Assembly: GCF_900142995.1 (NCBI RefSeq) | Contig: NZ_FRCR01000001.1 | Coordinates: 62,001 to 126,000, forward strand | Source of the DNA: Caldanaerovirga acetigignens | GTDB lineage: Bacteria; Bacillota; Thermosediminibacteria; Thermosediminibacterales; Thermosediminibacteraceae | Length of the DNA stretch: 64,000 bases | Direction of reading: 5' to 3' | In this document: one piece after another, positions 46,659 to 54,425 of the stretch | Numbering within the stretch: the stretch's first letter is position 1 | Layout of the letters: each line of letters opens with the position of its first letter | Position numbers and translations under genes: made by a program | The notes under the pieces: generated by a model | Database searches by the model: none | The model's input: only the letters and a program-made list of their open reading frames with translations | Told to the model about the DNA's origin: nothing

Positions 46659-46878
46659 ATAATAAAAAGCTGGAAATCATCTTCAAATCAGAAAAATATA
46701 AAAACAATACAATCCCTAGAGATTGAAAAATATAACCGAAATTGATAAAATAAAAAAAGAACCGCCAATAATCTTATGTCAATGCTTTCAGGGGGTGAGT
46801 GCCCATAGGTGCATAGTATATCGTGAGATTTGCGGTAAAATACATATAAATATAAGTAATTAAATAACAGGAGGTATT

Positions 46879-47307
46879 ATGGAGAGGTTAAAAGTATACG
46901 TAGACGGAGCTTCCCGGGGAAATCCTGGAGATGCAGGGATTGGCATAGTGATGTTGGATGAAAACGGTAACGTGGTTAAAGAAATGAGCGACTACATCGG
47001 GCAAACAACGAACAACATAGCTGAGTACACGGCTCTTATAACTGCCCTGAAAGAGGCGCTCGAGATGGGCTGCGAAGAAGTCGAAGTATTTTCCGACAGC
47101 GAGCTCATGGTAAAGCAAATAAACGGACAGTACCAGATTAAAAATGAAGGGATAAAGCGCCTTTATTCCCAGGTGACCCAGTTGATGAAAGAGTTCAGGA
47201 GTTTCAGCATAAATCACGTGAGGAGAGAATACAATAAAAGGGCTGACGAGCTCGCCAACGAAGGCATTGACATGGCCCTCGGCGAGGAAGAGGTTATTGA
47301 CATTTAA
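46879..47307 (+). CDS. RNase HI-like protein
   Basis: 142 aa. RNase H fold with the conserved acidic residues Asp9 (VDGASRGNPG), Glu49 (NIAEYTAL), Asp73 (FSDSELMVKQINGQY) and a late Asp in RADELANE, so the active site looks intact. It lacks the basic protrusion of E. coli RNase HI and belongs to the short Gram-positive branch (YpdQ-like). AGGAGG ribosome site. Its stop codon is overlapped by the -35 box of the RNase P RNA promoter. Confidence 0.9.
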   Translation: MERLKVYVDGASRGNPGDAGIGIVMLDENGNVVKEMSDYIGQTTNNIAEYTALITALKEALEMGCEEVEVFSDSELMVKQINGQYQIKNEGIKRLYSQVTQLMKEFRSFSINHVRREYNKRADELANEGIDMALGEEEVIDI

Positions 47308-47325
47308 ACGAAGTCATGTTATAAT
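47297..47325 (+). promoter_or_regulatory. Consensus sigma-A promoter of rnpB
   Basis: Perfect TTGACA (47297-47302), 17-base spacer and TATAAT (47320-47325). The -35 ends three bases before the stop of the upstream gene, so the promoter starts inside the coding region. Confidence 0.95.
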
Positions 47326-47340
47326 GTCCTTCCGGCAAAA

Positions 47341-47691
47341 AGGTGATGAGTAGGTCGGATGGTCGCGGGTTTGTGCCCGAGGAAAGTCCGAGCTCCACAG
47401 GGCAGGGTGCTGGGTAACACCCAGTGAGGGCGACCTCAAGGAAAGTGCAACAGAAATATACCGCCCGGTAAAAGCTTTTACCGGGTAAGGGTGGAAAGGT
47501 GAGGTAAGAGCTCACCAGCGGTCAGGCGACTGGCCGGCTATGTAAACCCCACCTGGAGCAAGACCAAATAGGGGAGCATATGCGGTGGCCCGCCGCGCTC
47601 CCGGGTGTGGTCGCTAGAGGTGTCAGGCAACTGTCACCCAAGATAGATGACCATCCTCGACAGAACTCGGCTTACAGACCTACTCGTCCTC
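47341..47691 (+). ncRNA. rnpB: RNase P RNA (bacterial type A)
   Basis: The catalytic RNA of RNase P, which trims tRNA 5' ends. The conserved block GAGGAAAGTCCGAGCTCC lies at about 47377-47395, ACAGAAATATACCGCC at about 47449, and the closing ACAGAACTCGGCTTACAGACC near the end pairs with the 5' part. The outer helix P1 is formed by GAGTAGGTC (47348-47356) and GACCTACTC. Ends are approximate. A strong terminator follows. Confidence 0.95.
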
Positions 47692-47695
47692 TAAT

Positions 47696-47740
47696 AAAAC
47701 TTAAAAACTCAAGGCGTTGAGCCTTGAGTTTTTAAGTTTT
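47696..47740. terminator. Bidirectional terminator between rnpB and FmdB-like gene
   Basis: Perfect 20-bp stem with a five-base loop (GTTGA) and A/T-rich ends on both strands, between two convergent genes. The stop codon of the minus-strand gene lies inside it. Confidence 0.9.
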
Positions 47741-47983
47741 ACTCAGCTTTTTTTCCGAAGATTCACCGGAAGACTTGCTTTCCGATGAAGTTTCACCAGA
47801 ACCCTTTCGGACGTAATCGGTTATATGGAAGCCCGATCCTTTAAAAACCAGACCCACGTTTCGGCTAATCAGACGCTTAACCGGATTTCCGCAGGTCGGG
47901 CATTTTTCTAATGGGGATTCAGTTATAGCCTGTTCCAGTTCAAAATCGCCGCACCTTTCACACCTGTATTCGTAAAGTGGCAT
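47732..47983 (-). CDS. FmdB-family zinc-ribbon protein
   Basis: 83 aa from ATG 47983-47981, after GGAGGTG. The FmdB ribbon MPLYEYRCERCG has Cys8, Cys11, Cys28 and Cys31, followed by a loop with phenylalanine and glycine (VFKGSGFHITDY) and a serine/lysine-rich tail. Such small proteins are common and bind one zinc; in a few species they regulate gene expression, but here no function is assignable. Confidence 0.88.
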   Translation of the reverse strand: MPLYEYRCERCGDFELEQAITESPLEKCPTCGNPVKRLISRNVGLVFKGSGFHITDYVRKGSGETSSESKSSGESSEKKLSKT

Positions 47984-48030
47984 TGGTAGCACCTCCTGTA
48001 TAGCAACATTTACACGAGTTCACAAGAGAT

Positions 48031-48059
48031 TATATACAACGGTTTTTTCCCTTTGTCAA
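48031..48059 (-). promoter_or_regulatory. Promoter of FmdB-like gene
   Basis: Minus strand: TTGACA (48059-48054), 17 bases, TATATA (48036-48031), with TATAAT two bases further on. Good sigma-A match. Confidence 0.65.
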
Positions 48060-48095
48060 GTCGTCATAAAATAAATTTCTGAAGGGAGAGGTATA

Positions 48096-49493
48096 GTGTT
48101 GGTAAGGCCAATGGTCCATGCGTTCGAGATATGGGGAACGAAAATGGTGCTCGACGTAAACAGCGGTTCCGTGTTCGAAGTAGACGACCTGGTATACGAT
48201 GTACTTAAATTTTACGAAGAACTTTCCCCGGAGGATGTCATCGCTAAATTAAGGGAGAAATATGCGGAATCGGAAATCGAAGAGGCCATAGAAGAACTGG
48301 ACATGTTAAAAGCTCAGGGCCTCCTTTTTTCCGGAGCGAACCTTGATCCGGCCGTAGAACTTTTAAACGAAAAAAAATACGTAAAAGCTCTTTGCCTCAA
48401 CGTGGCTCACGATTGCAATTTGAGGTGCAGGTATTGTTTTGCATCGAAAGGACATTACGATGGTGCGCGGCAGGTGATGAGCGAAGAGGTGGCAAAAAAT
48501 GCTATAGACTTCCTTTTACAACGTTCGGGGGGACTAAAAAATTTGGAGGTGGATTTTTTTGGCGGAGAACCTTTGATGGCTTTTGATACCATAAAATATG
48601 TGGTTTCCTACGCGAGAAGTTTGGAAGACAAATATAACAAAAAATTCCATTTTACGGTTACCACCAATTGTCTTTTGCTCGACGATGAAATAATGGATTA
48701 TTTGCATAAAAACATGGACAATATAGTGATGAGTTTGGACGGGAGAAAGATGGTAAACGACAGGATGCGGGTGCGGGCCGACGGCTCGGGAAGCTACGAC
48801 AGGGTTGTTTCGAATATAAAAAAACTGGTGGCCTTGAGAAAAAGGGACGGCAAGGATTACTACGTCAGGGGTACATTCACAAAGTACAACCTGGACTTCG
48901 CAAAAGATGTCATTCATATTGCAGACCTCGGTTTTGAGGAGATTTCCGTCGAGCCGGTTGTTGGAAAAGAAGGGGATTTTCTGATCGATGAAGGAGATTT
49001 GGAAACCGTTTACCGACAGTACGATGAAATTGCAAGAGAATACGTCAAAAGAAAGACGACGGGGGAAAATCCGTTTAGATTTTATCACTTCAATATAGAC
49101 ATTTATAAAGGTCCATGCCTGCAAAAGAGGCTTTCGGCGTGCGGTGCCGGCAGGGAATACCTCGCAGTTACTCCGGACGGAGAGATATACCCGTGTCACC
49201 AGTTCATAGGCAAGAGGGAGTTTGTTCTAGGGGACGTTTTTGAAAAAACTCTTGATGAGGATGTTATAAAAAAGCTAAAGGATACCCACGTCCTTGCAAA
49301 ACCTGATTGCGTATCGTGCTGGGCCAAGTTTTTCTGCAGCGGTGGCTGCAGCGCCAACAATTATGAGATGAACGGGGATTTAAATTTACCCAATAAAATA
49401 TCCTGCAGTTTGCAGAAAAAAAGAATCGAGTACGCGCTTTACCTTGCTGTAAAGGCTGGAATGCAAAGTGAAAAAAACAGATTGCTATGCTGA
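48096..49493 (+). CDS. SCIFF-type radical SAM thioether maturase
   Basis: 465 aa. The N terminus (VHAFEIWGTKMVLDVNSGSVFEVDD) is the precursor-recognition domain of SCIFF maturases. Radical SAM motif CNLRCRYC (near 109-116), then a C-terminal SPASM/twitch region with cysteines in GPCLQKRLSACGAG, PCHQF and CVSCWAKFFCSGGC for two more clusters. Such enzymes cross-link cysteines in a small Cys-rich peptide to form thioethers. No precursor peptide lies upstream (only 112 bases, opposite-strand neighbour) or in the downstream gap. GTG 48096, TTG 48099 and ATG 48111 are all possible starts; GGGAGAGG favours the first two. Confidence 0.82.
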   Translation: MLVRPMVHAFEIWGTKMVLDVNSGSVFEVDDLVYDVLKFYEELSPEDVIAKLREKYAESEIEEAIEELDMLKAQGLLFSGANLDPAVELLNEKKYVKALCLNVAHDCNLRCRYCFASKGHYDGARQVMSEEVAKNAIDFLLQRSGGLKNLEVDFFGGEPLMAFDTIKYVVSYARSLEDKYNKKFHFTVTTNCLLLDDEIMDYLHKNMDNIVMSLDGRKMVNDRMRVRADGSGSYDRVVSNIKKLVALRKRDGKDYYVRGTFTKYNLDFAKDVIHIADLGFEEISVEPVVGKEGDFLIDEGDLETVYRQYDEIAREYVKRKTTGENPFRFYHFNIDIYKGPCLQKRLSACGAGREYLAVTPDGEIYPCHQFIGKREFVLGDVFEKTLDEDVIKKLKDTHVLAKPDCVSCWAKFFCSGGCSANNYEMNGDLNLPNKISCSLQKKRIEYALYLAVKAGMQSEKNRLLC

Positions 49494-49635
49494 TAAATTG
49501 CAAAAAGCGACAATATTCCAGCAATTTCAATAATACTAAATCGCAAAATATGGTGATACATGTAAGAAGAGATAAAAAATGGAAGTAAAATATAACTGAT
49601 GAAAAAAATGCGGATATAATCAGAAAATACGGTCG

Positions 49636-49664
49636 TTGATAATGCCGTTGAACTATGATAAAAT
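49636..49664 (+). promoter_or_regulatory. Promoter of Spo0E-like gene
   Basis: TTGATA (49636-49641), 17 bases, TAAAAT (49659-49664), preceded by TG-a. It lies 33 bases before the start codon. Confidence 0.65.
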
Positions 49665-49697
49665 GGCCTAGTAAATCGATACAGAGGGGAAATTATC

Positions 49698-49865
49698 ATG
49701 GCAGCTGCATTGACTAAACTCAACCAGGAGATTGTAAGGCTAAAAAGGGAGCTTAACGAAAAGCTGGAGAAAAAAAACCTTTTAGCTAGCGAAGTCTACG
49801 CTTTGAGCTTGCGGCTTGATAAGCTCATTTTGGCTTATCACAGAGCATCCGTTAAAGCTGAATAG
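49698..49865 (+). CDS. Spo0E-like aspartyl-phosphate phosphatase
   Basis: 55 aa. Two helices in a hairpin: the first is charged (NQEIVRLKRELNEKL) and the second carries EVYALSLRLDKLILAYHR, matching the Spo0E signature in which S-x-x-L-D places the catalytic Asp near the phosphorylated aspartate of Spo0A. Family members block sporulation by dephosphorylating Spo0A-P. GAGGGGAAA ribosome site, own promoter and terminator. It is far too short to be found by a size-limited gene search. Confidence 0.8.
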   Translation: MAAALTKLNQEIVRLKRELNEKLEKKNLLASEVYALSLRLDKLILAYHRASVKAE

Positions 49866-49875
49866 GTGTTCTTTT

Positions 49876-49906
49876 AAATGCTGCTTTTGCAGCATTTTTA
49901 TTTTTT
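49876..49906 (+). terminator. Terminator of Spo0E-like gene
   Basis: Stem AAATGCTGC/GCAGCATTT with TTTT loop and T-rich tail. Confidence 0.85.
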
Positions 49907-49933
49907 GACTTATTTTTTCAGGTTTTATATAAT
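49905..49933 (+). promoter_or_regulatory. Promoter of aminotransferase gene
   Basis: TTGACT (49905-49910), 17 bases, TATAAT (49928-49933). The -35 begins in the T-run of the preceding terminator. Confidence 0.7.
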
Positions 49934-49969
49934 TGACTCTAAGAATTACTTTGTGAGGTGTGATTTTAT

Positions 49970-51352
49970 ATGGCGCTTTTAACCATCGATGATGTGGAAA
50001 ACTTGAGCCGGGCTGATATAAAGAAAATTTACTCCGAGTACGTAAATCCCGGACTTGCGATGATGATGGGGCTTTTAAATTTTGATAGGATTTACGTGAA
50101 GGCGGAGGGTTGTTATGTTTGGGACGCCGAAGGTCAGAAATACCTCGATTTTTTAGGGGCTTACGGAGCGCTGAATTTGGGACATAATCCACCTGAAGTG
50201 TTGGAGGCTATAAAAAAGGTGAGCCAAAAGCCCAATTTACTACAGGCGACTATAAATCCGTATGCGGCAGCCTTGGCCCACAATCTTTCAAAAGTAACAC
50301 CCGGAAATCTAAAACACAGCTTTTTTTGCAACAGCGGAGCCGAGGCCGTAGAAGGTGCTTTAAAAACGGCAAGGGCGGCTACGCGATGTCAAAAGATAAT
50401 TTCTTGCGATGGCGCTTTTCACGGAAAGACTTTTGGTGCGTTATCGGCTACCGGACGGGATAAATACAAGGGCCCCTTCTTGCCCCTGGTGCCGGAATTT
50501 GAGACCATACCGTTCGGAGATTTGGATGCGCTTGAAGCAAAATTAAAAGGAGGTAACGTGGCCGCGTTCATAGTGGAGCCGATACAAGGGGAAGCAGGGA
50601 TTATTGTGCCTCCGAAGGGATATTTAAAAGGGGCAAGAGACCTTTGTACAAAATATGGAGCCTTGCTGGTAGTCGATGAAATACAAACAGGTTTAGGCAG
50701 GACGGGAAGCATGTTTGCGTGCGAACAAGAAGATGTGGCACCGGATATAATGTGCGTTGCAAAATCGTTAGGGGGCGGAGTGATGCCTATTGGAGCATTC
50801 ATCGCCACCGATGAAGTTTGGGAAAGAGCTTATTCCGGGATGGAAAGATGTCTTCTGCATACATCGACTTTTGGCGGAAACACTTTAGCGTGTGCTGCGG
50901 GTATAGCCTCCATCAATGCCATAAAAGAAAAAAGACTGGCCGAAAGAGCTGCAGAACTGGGAGACTATTTCCTAAACAGATTGAAAGGCCTTAAGGAAAA
51001 GTTTGGCATAATAAAGGAAGTTCGCGGAAGGGGGCTTATGATAGGTATCGAGTTCGAGCCTCCGGTAAAGGGATTCATAAACAGGATAACGGGCGGAGTT
51101 ATAAATAAGCTGTATGAAGAATTCACGGGAGCACTGGTGGCTGGAGAGCTGCTCAATAAGCACAGGATAATCACTGCATACACCCTTAATAATCCCAATG
51201 TTATAAGGTTGGAGCCGCCGCTTATTGTGACGAAAGAGGATATTGACCAGGTGGTTGATGCCCTGGAGGATATCTTTACTAGATACAGAGGGTTTATGGG
51301 TATGACTTTGAATGCCATAAAATCGGCTGCCAGTTCTATACTATCGAAGTAG
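49970..51352 (+). CDS. Class III PLP-dependent aminotransferase
   Basis: 460 aa. Class III fold-type I transaminase: FCNSGAEAVEGALK, AFHGKTFGALSATG, VVDEIQTGLGRTG and the PLP lysine in CVAKSLGGG (Lys265). An added N-terminal helix region (about 1-40) and overall similarity resemble putrescine or ornithine aminotransferases, but the substrate cannot be fixed from sequence. GAGGTG ribosome site. It stands alone, with its own promoter and terminator, so it gives no pathway context. Confidence 0.85.
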   Translation: MALLTIDDVENLSRADIKKIYSEYVNPGLAMMMGLLNFDRIYVKAEGCYVWDAEGQKYLDFLGAYGALNLGHNPPEVLEAIKKVSQKPNLLQATINPYAAALAHNLSKVTPGNLKHSFFCNSGAEAVEGALKTARAATRCQKIISCDGAFHGKTFGALSATGRDKYKGPFLPLVPEFETIPFGDLDALEAKLKGGNVAAFIVEPIQGEAGIIVPPKGYLKGARDLCTKYGALLVVDEIQTGLGRTGSMFACEQEDVAPDIMCVAKSLGGGVMPIGAFIATDEVWERAYSGMERCLLHTSTFGGNTLACAAGIASINAIKEKRLAERAAELGDYFLNRLKGLKEKFGIIKEVRGRGLMIGIEFEPPVKGFINRITGGVINKLYEEFTGALVAGELLNKHRIITAYTLNNPNVIRLEPPLIVTKEDIDQVVDALEDIFTRYRGFMGMTLNAIKSAASSILSK

Positions 51353-51381
51353 CTGTTTGAATAAACATAAGCGATAAAGAC

Positions 51382-51422
51382 AAAAAAGGTAAGCAACCTG
51401 GTTTTGTTGCTTACCTTTTTTT
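51382..51422. terminator. Terminator shared by aminotransferase and tRNA-Pro
   Basis: Stem AAAAAAGGTAAGCAAC/GTTGCTTACCTTTTTT with an eight-base loop, flanked by A and T runs on both sides, between convergent transcripts. Confidence 0.85.
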
Positions 51423-51450
51423 CTGTAGTTATTGCGCAAAATGAAAATGG

Positions 51451-51524
51451 TCGGGACGGCGGGACTTGAACCCACGACCTTTCGGACCCGAACCGAACGC
51501 GCTACCAAACTGCGCTACGTCCCG
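51451..51524 (-). tRNA. tRNA-Pro(CGG)
   Basis: 74 nt. Folds as acceptor CGGGACG/CGTCCCG, D arm GCGC-AGTTTGGTA-GCGC, anticodon arm TTCGG-TTCGGGT-CCGAA with anticodon CGG and G37, and T arm GTGGG-TTCAAGT-CCCGC, discriminator A. The CCA end is not encoded. Confidence 0.96.
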
Positions 51525-51533
51525 ACGACAATT

Positions 51534-51562
51534 ATTATACTATAAACCTAGATTTTTTTCAA
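51534..51562 (-). promoter_or_regulatory. Promoter of tRNA-Pro
   Basis: Minus strand: TTGAAA (51562-51557), 17 bases, TATAAT (51539-51534), ten bases before the tRNA 5' end. Confidence 0.8.
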
Positions 51563-51704
51563 ACCTTTTTTTCAATCAACTAATTCATATCAATATATGG
51601 CATAAACTAAAAGTAGGTCCTGAATTGTAATGCGTAAGAGGATTTTTTTAATAAAAAGAGAAATAAAAGGAAGTAAGTTTATTTTACTGGAGGAGGTAGG
51701 GAGT

Positions 51705-52973
51705 TTGGACAGACTCTTTAAACGCAAAACTTTAGACAATGGAATAAATCTTTATATCCATTCTATCGACAAATTTAAAACCATAACAGTTTGTGCTTTT
51801 ATACACCAGAATTTGGATAAGAGCACGGCCACGAGAACCGCTCTGTTACCTTTTGTATTGAAACGAGGCAGCCATAAATTTCCAAGTTCAAGGCATATCA
51901 GCGTTTGCCTTGAAGAACTTTACGGTGCCGATTTCGGAGCTGATATAATAAAAAAAGGTGAAAGGCAAATAATTCAATTTTTCATTGAAATGGCAAATCC
52001 CAAGTACACCGCTTCTGAGGATAAAATTTTAGATGAAGGTCTTGCACTCTTTAAGGATGTTATCTTAAATCCGCTGACCGAAGGAACCGCCTTTAAAAAG
52101 GATTTCGTGGAACAGGAGAAAGATGTCTTAAAGCGGAACATTGAGGCTTTATTTAATGACAAATTTAACTACGCCATAGAAAGATGCTTTCAAGAAATGT
52201 GCAAGGGGGAGCCCTTCAGCGTGTACAAGTACGGCAGTGTTTCGGATTTGCCGGAAATAAAAAGCGAAGACCTTTACGATTTTTATAAAATGGTCATAAA
52301 AAGCAGGCCGATGGATATCTTCGTTCTGGGAGAGGTGAATGAAGAGCAAATTTATGAGAAGTTAAACAGCCTTTTTTCAAACGAGCGCCAGGAAGAGAAA
52401 ATTGCTAGTACCGTTGTAGTAAAAGAAGTTGAAAGGGAAAAATTTGTGGAAGAAAAGCAAGAGGTGAATCAGGGCAAGCTTTCCTTAGGTTTTAGAACCG
52501 GCACGCGGTACGGCGATGAAGATTTTTACGCTTTGGTGGTATTTAACAGCATCTTCGGCGGAGGCCCGCATTCTAAGCTGTTTCAAAATGTAAGGGAGAA
52601 GGAAAGTCTGGCTTATTATGCTTTTTCGCGTCTGGAAAAAAGCAAGGGCTTAATGTTGGCAAGCTGCGGCATTGATTTTGACAAGCTCGAAAAGACTATA
52701 GAAATAATAAAAGAGCAATTGAATGATATAAAAGAAGGGCGTATTTCCGATTATGAGTTTGAAAGCTCTAAGAAGTCCATCATTAACTCTTATAAAGAGG
52801 CAGAGGATAGCCCGGCCATGATTATAAGCCTTTACCTGGATGGCATCATAAACAGCGTGGAAGAGTCGATACAGGAAATCATTGAAAAAATCCGGAATGT
52901 CACGAAAGAAGATGTGGTGAAGGTGGCTCAAAAGGTAAAGCTAGATACCATATATTTTCTAAACAAAAAGTAG
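51705..52973 (+). CDS. M16-family peptidase-like protein, inactive type (YmfF-like)
   Basis: 422 aa from TTG 51705, right after GGAGGAGG; an earlier ATG (51630) adds an unrelated leader. M16 fold, but the HxxEH zinc motif is replaced by HISVCLEELYG, so it is not itself a zinc protease. Such inactive subunits pair with an active one, encoded 14 bases downstream. In Bacillus the pair is YmfF-YmfH; precise targets are unknown. Confidence 0.85.
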   Translation: MDRLFKRKTLDNGINLYIHSIDKFKTITVCAFIHQNLDKSTATRTALLPFVLKRGSHKFPSSRHISVCLEELYGADFGADIIKKGERQIIQFFIEMANPKYTASEDKILDEGLALFKDVILNPLTEGTAFKKDFVEQEKDVLKRNIEALFNDKFNYAIERCFQEMCKGEPFSVYKYGSVSDLPEIKSEDLYDFYKMVIKSRPMDIFVLGEVNEEQIYEKLNSLFSNERQEEKIASTVVVKEVEREKFVEEKQEVNQGKLSLGFRTGTRYGDEDFYALVVFNSIFGGGPHSKLFQNVREKESLAYYAFSRLEKSKGLMLASCGIDFDKLEKTIEIIKEQLNDIKEGRISDYEFESSKKSIINSYKEAEDSPAMIISLYLDGIINSVEESIQEIIEKIRNVTKEDVVKVAQKVKLDTIYFLNKK

Positions 52974-52987
52974 TCGGGGTGAGAGTT

Positions 52988-54256
52988 ATGAATTATATAG
53001 GAGAGAACCTTCTGTCTAGGGAATTTGACAACGGACTTAAAGCTTACGTTATTCCTAAGAAGAATTTCAATAAAGTATATGCCGTTTATTCTACAAAATA
53101 CGGTTCAATAGACAATGAATTCGTAGTTCCGAGGACGGGAGAGAGTTTAAAAGTGCCTGAAGGAATAGCGCATTTCCTTGAACATAAAATGTTCGAGATG
53201 CCTTATGGAAATGTCTTTGATAAATATGCCGAACTTGGAGCTTCTTCTAATGCATATACGAACTATACAAATACCACCTATCTTTTTTCTACAACTTCAT
53301 CCTATGAAGAGTGCATGAGGCTTTTGCTTGAATTTGTCGAAACCCCTTACTTTACGAAAGAAAGTGTGGAAAAGGAAAAGGGTATCATAACGCAGGAACT
53401 CAGGATGTATGAAGATGACCCGGAATGGCAGGTTATGCTCAATCTGCTTAAAGCTCTGTACCACCGGCATCCGGTAAGAGATGATATAGGAGGTACCGTG
53501 GAGTCGATTCAGAATATAGATGTTGATACTCTGTACAAGTGTTATGAGACCTTCTATCATCCGAGCAACATGGTGATTTTCGTGACCGGTGCGGTAGATG
53601 CAGATAAAGTTTTTGAGATTATCGAGGAACGGGAAAATAAAAGAGGCAAACTTTCTCAAAGTGAAATAAAAAGAATTTATCCTGAAGAACCCGATACGGT
53701 AAATAAGCCCCGCATAGATGTAAAACTGTCGGTAAGCCGTCCGCTTTTTCTGATGGGATTTAAAGATAACGATGTGGGTTATGACGGGATAGAGCTCCTG
53801 CAAAAAGAAATTATAACGAGCATATTGCTGGAAATTATTTTCGGGAAGAGCTCCCTCACTTATGAAAAGCTTTATGAAGAAGGACTTATAGATGACCGGT
53901 TTAGTTTCGGATACGAAGGCCAAAAAGGCTACGGATTTTGCACCATCGGTGGAGAGACAAAAGATCCGGAGAAATTAAAGGAAATGTTGGTTGTAAGTAT
54001 AAGTGAGGCGAAAGAAGGAGGTCTGAAAGAGAAAGATTTTGAAAGAGTAAGGAGGAAATATTTGGGCGACTATATTCAGGGATTTAATTCCCTTGAGTTT
54101 ATAGCCAATTCATTTGTATCGTATTACCATCGAAACATAAATATTTTTGACTATCCCGATGTATTAAAACAGATAACCTTTGAAGAAGTAAAAAAGAGAA
54201 TGAATGAATTTTTTGATTTTGAACGAATGGCGGTTTCTATGGTGTATCCAAAATAA
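52988..54256 (+). CDS. M16-family zinc peptidase (YmfH-like)
   Basis: 422 aa from ATG 52988; GTG 52979 overlaps the SD. Intact inverted zinc motif HFLEH (His68, His72 approx.) with a downstream glutamate in ELRMYEDDPEW, so the catalytic site is complete. Likely forms a heterodimer with the inactive partner upstream. A terminator hairpin follows. Confidence 0.9.
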   Translation: MNYIGENLLSREFDNGLKAYVIPKKNFNKVYAVYSTKYGSIDNEFVVPRTGESLKVPEGIAHFLEHKMFEMPYGNVFDKYAELGASSNAYTNYTNTTYLFSTTSSYEECMRLLLEFVETPYFTKESVEKEKGIITQELRMYEDDPEWQVMLNLLKALYHRHPVRDDIGGTVESIQNIDVDTLYKCYETFYHPSNMVIFVTGAVDADKVFEIIEERENKRGKLSQSEIKRIYPEEPDTVNKPRIDVKLSVSRPLFLMGFKDNDVGYDGIELLQKEIITSILLEIIFGKSSLTYEKLYEEGLIDDRFSFGYEGQKGYGFCTIGGETKDPEKLKEMLVVSISEAKEGGLKEKDFERVRRKYLGDYIQGFNSLEFIANSFVSYYHRNINIFDYPDVLKQITFEEVKKRMNEFFDFERMAVSMVYPK

Positions 54257-54288
54257 TGCGCAAAAAATAGCACTTTTTGACGAGAAAT

Positions 54289-54312
54289 GTGGGGCAAAAG
54301 CCTCACTTATTT
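54289..54312 (+). terminator. Terminator of the M16 pair
   Basis: Stem GTGGGGC/GCCTCAC (one G-U) around AAAA, then a T-rich tail. Confidence 0.7.
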
Positions 54313-54337
54313 TTATTGTTTTTTTTTGTCGCAAGGG

Positions 54338-54365
54338 AGGAATTTAAAAACGAGCCGTAGAATAG
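54338..54365 (+). promoter_or_regulatory. Candidate sigma-H promoter of the dcw cluster
   Basis: AGGAATTT (54338-54345), 11 bases, GTAGAATAG (54357-54365). Fits the sigma-H consensus and has the same 11-base spacer and -10 core as the candidate before dnaG. No good sigma-A promoter is visible in this gap. The predicted RNA start falls at the first MraZ repeat. Confidence 0.6.
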
Positions 54366-54367
54366 TT

Positions 54368-54394
54368 AAAGTGGTATAAAGTGGTGGAAAGTGG
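54368..54394 (+). promoter_or_regulatory. Probable MraZ operator (three AAAGTGG repeats)
   Basis: AAAGTGG at 54368-54374, 54378-54384 and 54388-54394, each ten bases apart, then a degenerate copy (AAAAGTC at 54398). Mollicute MraZ binds AAAGTG(T/G) repeats with three- or four-base gaps upstream of its own operon; the match in sequence, spacing and position is close. MraZ would thus repress or tune its own operon. Confidence 0.8.
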
Positions 54395-54425
54395 AGGAAA
54401 AGTCTCTAAAGGGGAGCGCAGGAAA

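Noticed and set aside
46659-46878. Hidden gene in the 220-base gap before the RNase HI-like gene
   Set aside because: Only frames of about ten codons follow the purine-rich GGGGGTGAG; the gap is A/T-rich and probably holds just a promoter.
47294-47515. Minus-strand open frame across the RNase P RNA
   Set aside because: The region is fully explained by rnpB and its promoter.
48534-49199. Long (221 codon) open frame antisense to the SCIFF-type maturase
   Set aside because: It mirrors a clearly coding frame, has no ribosome site and gives a sequence without family features.
54368-54404. Short direct repeats as a CRISPR array
   Set aside because: Seven-base units with three-base gaps are far too short; they fit an MraZ operator.
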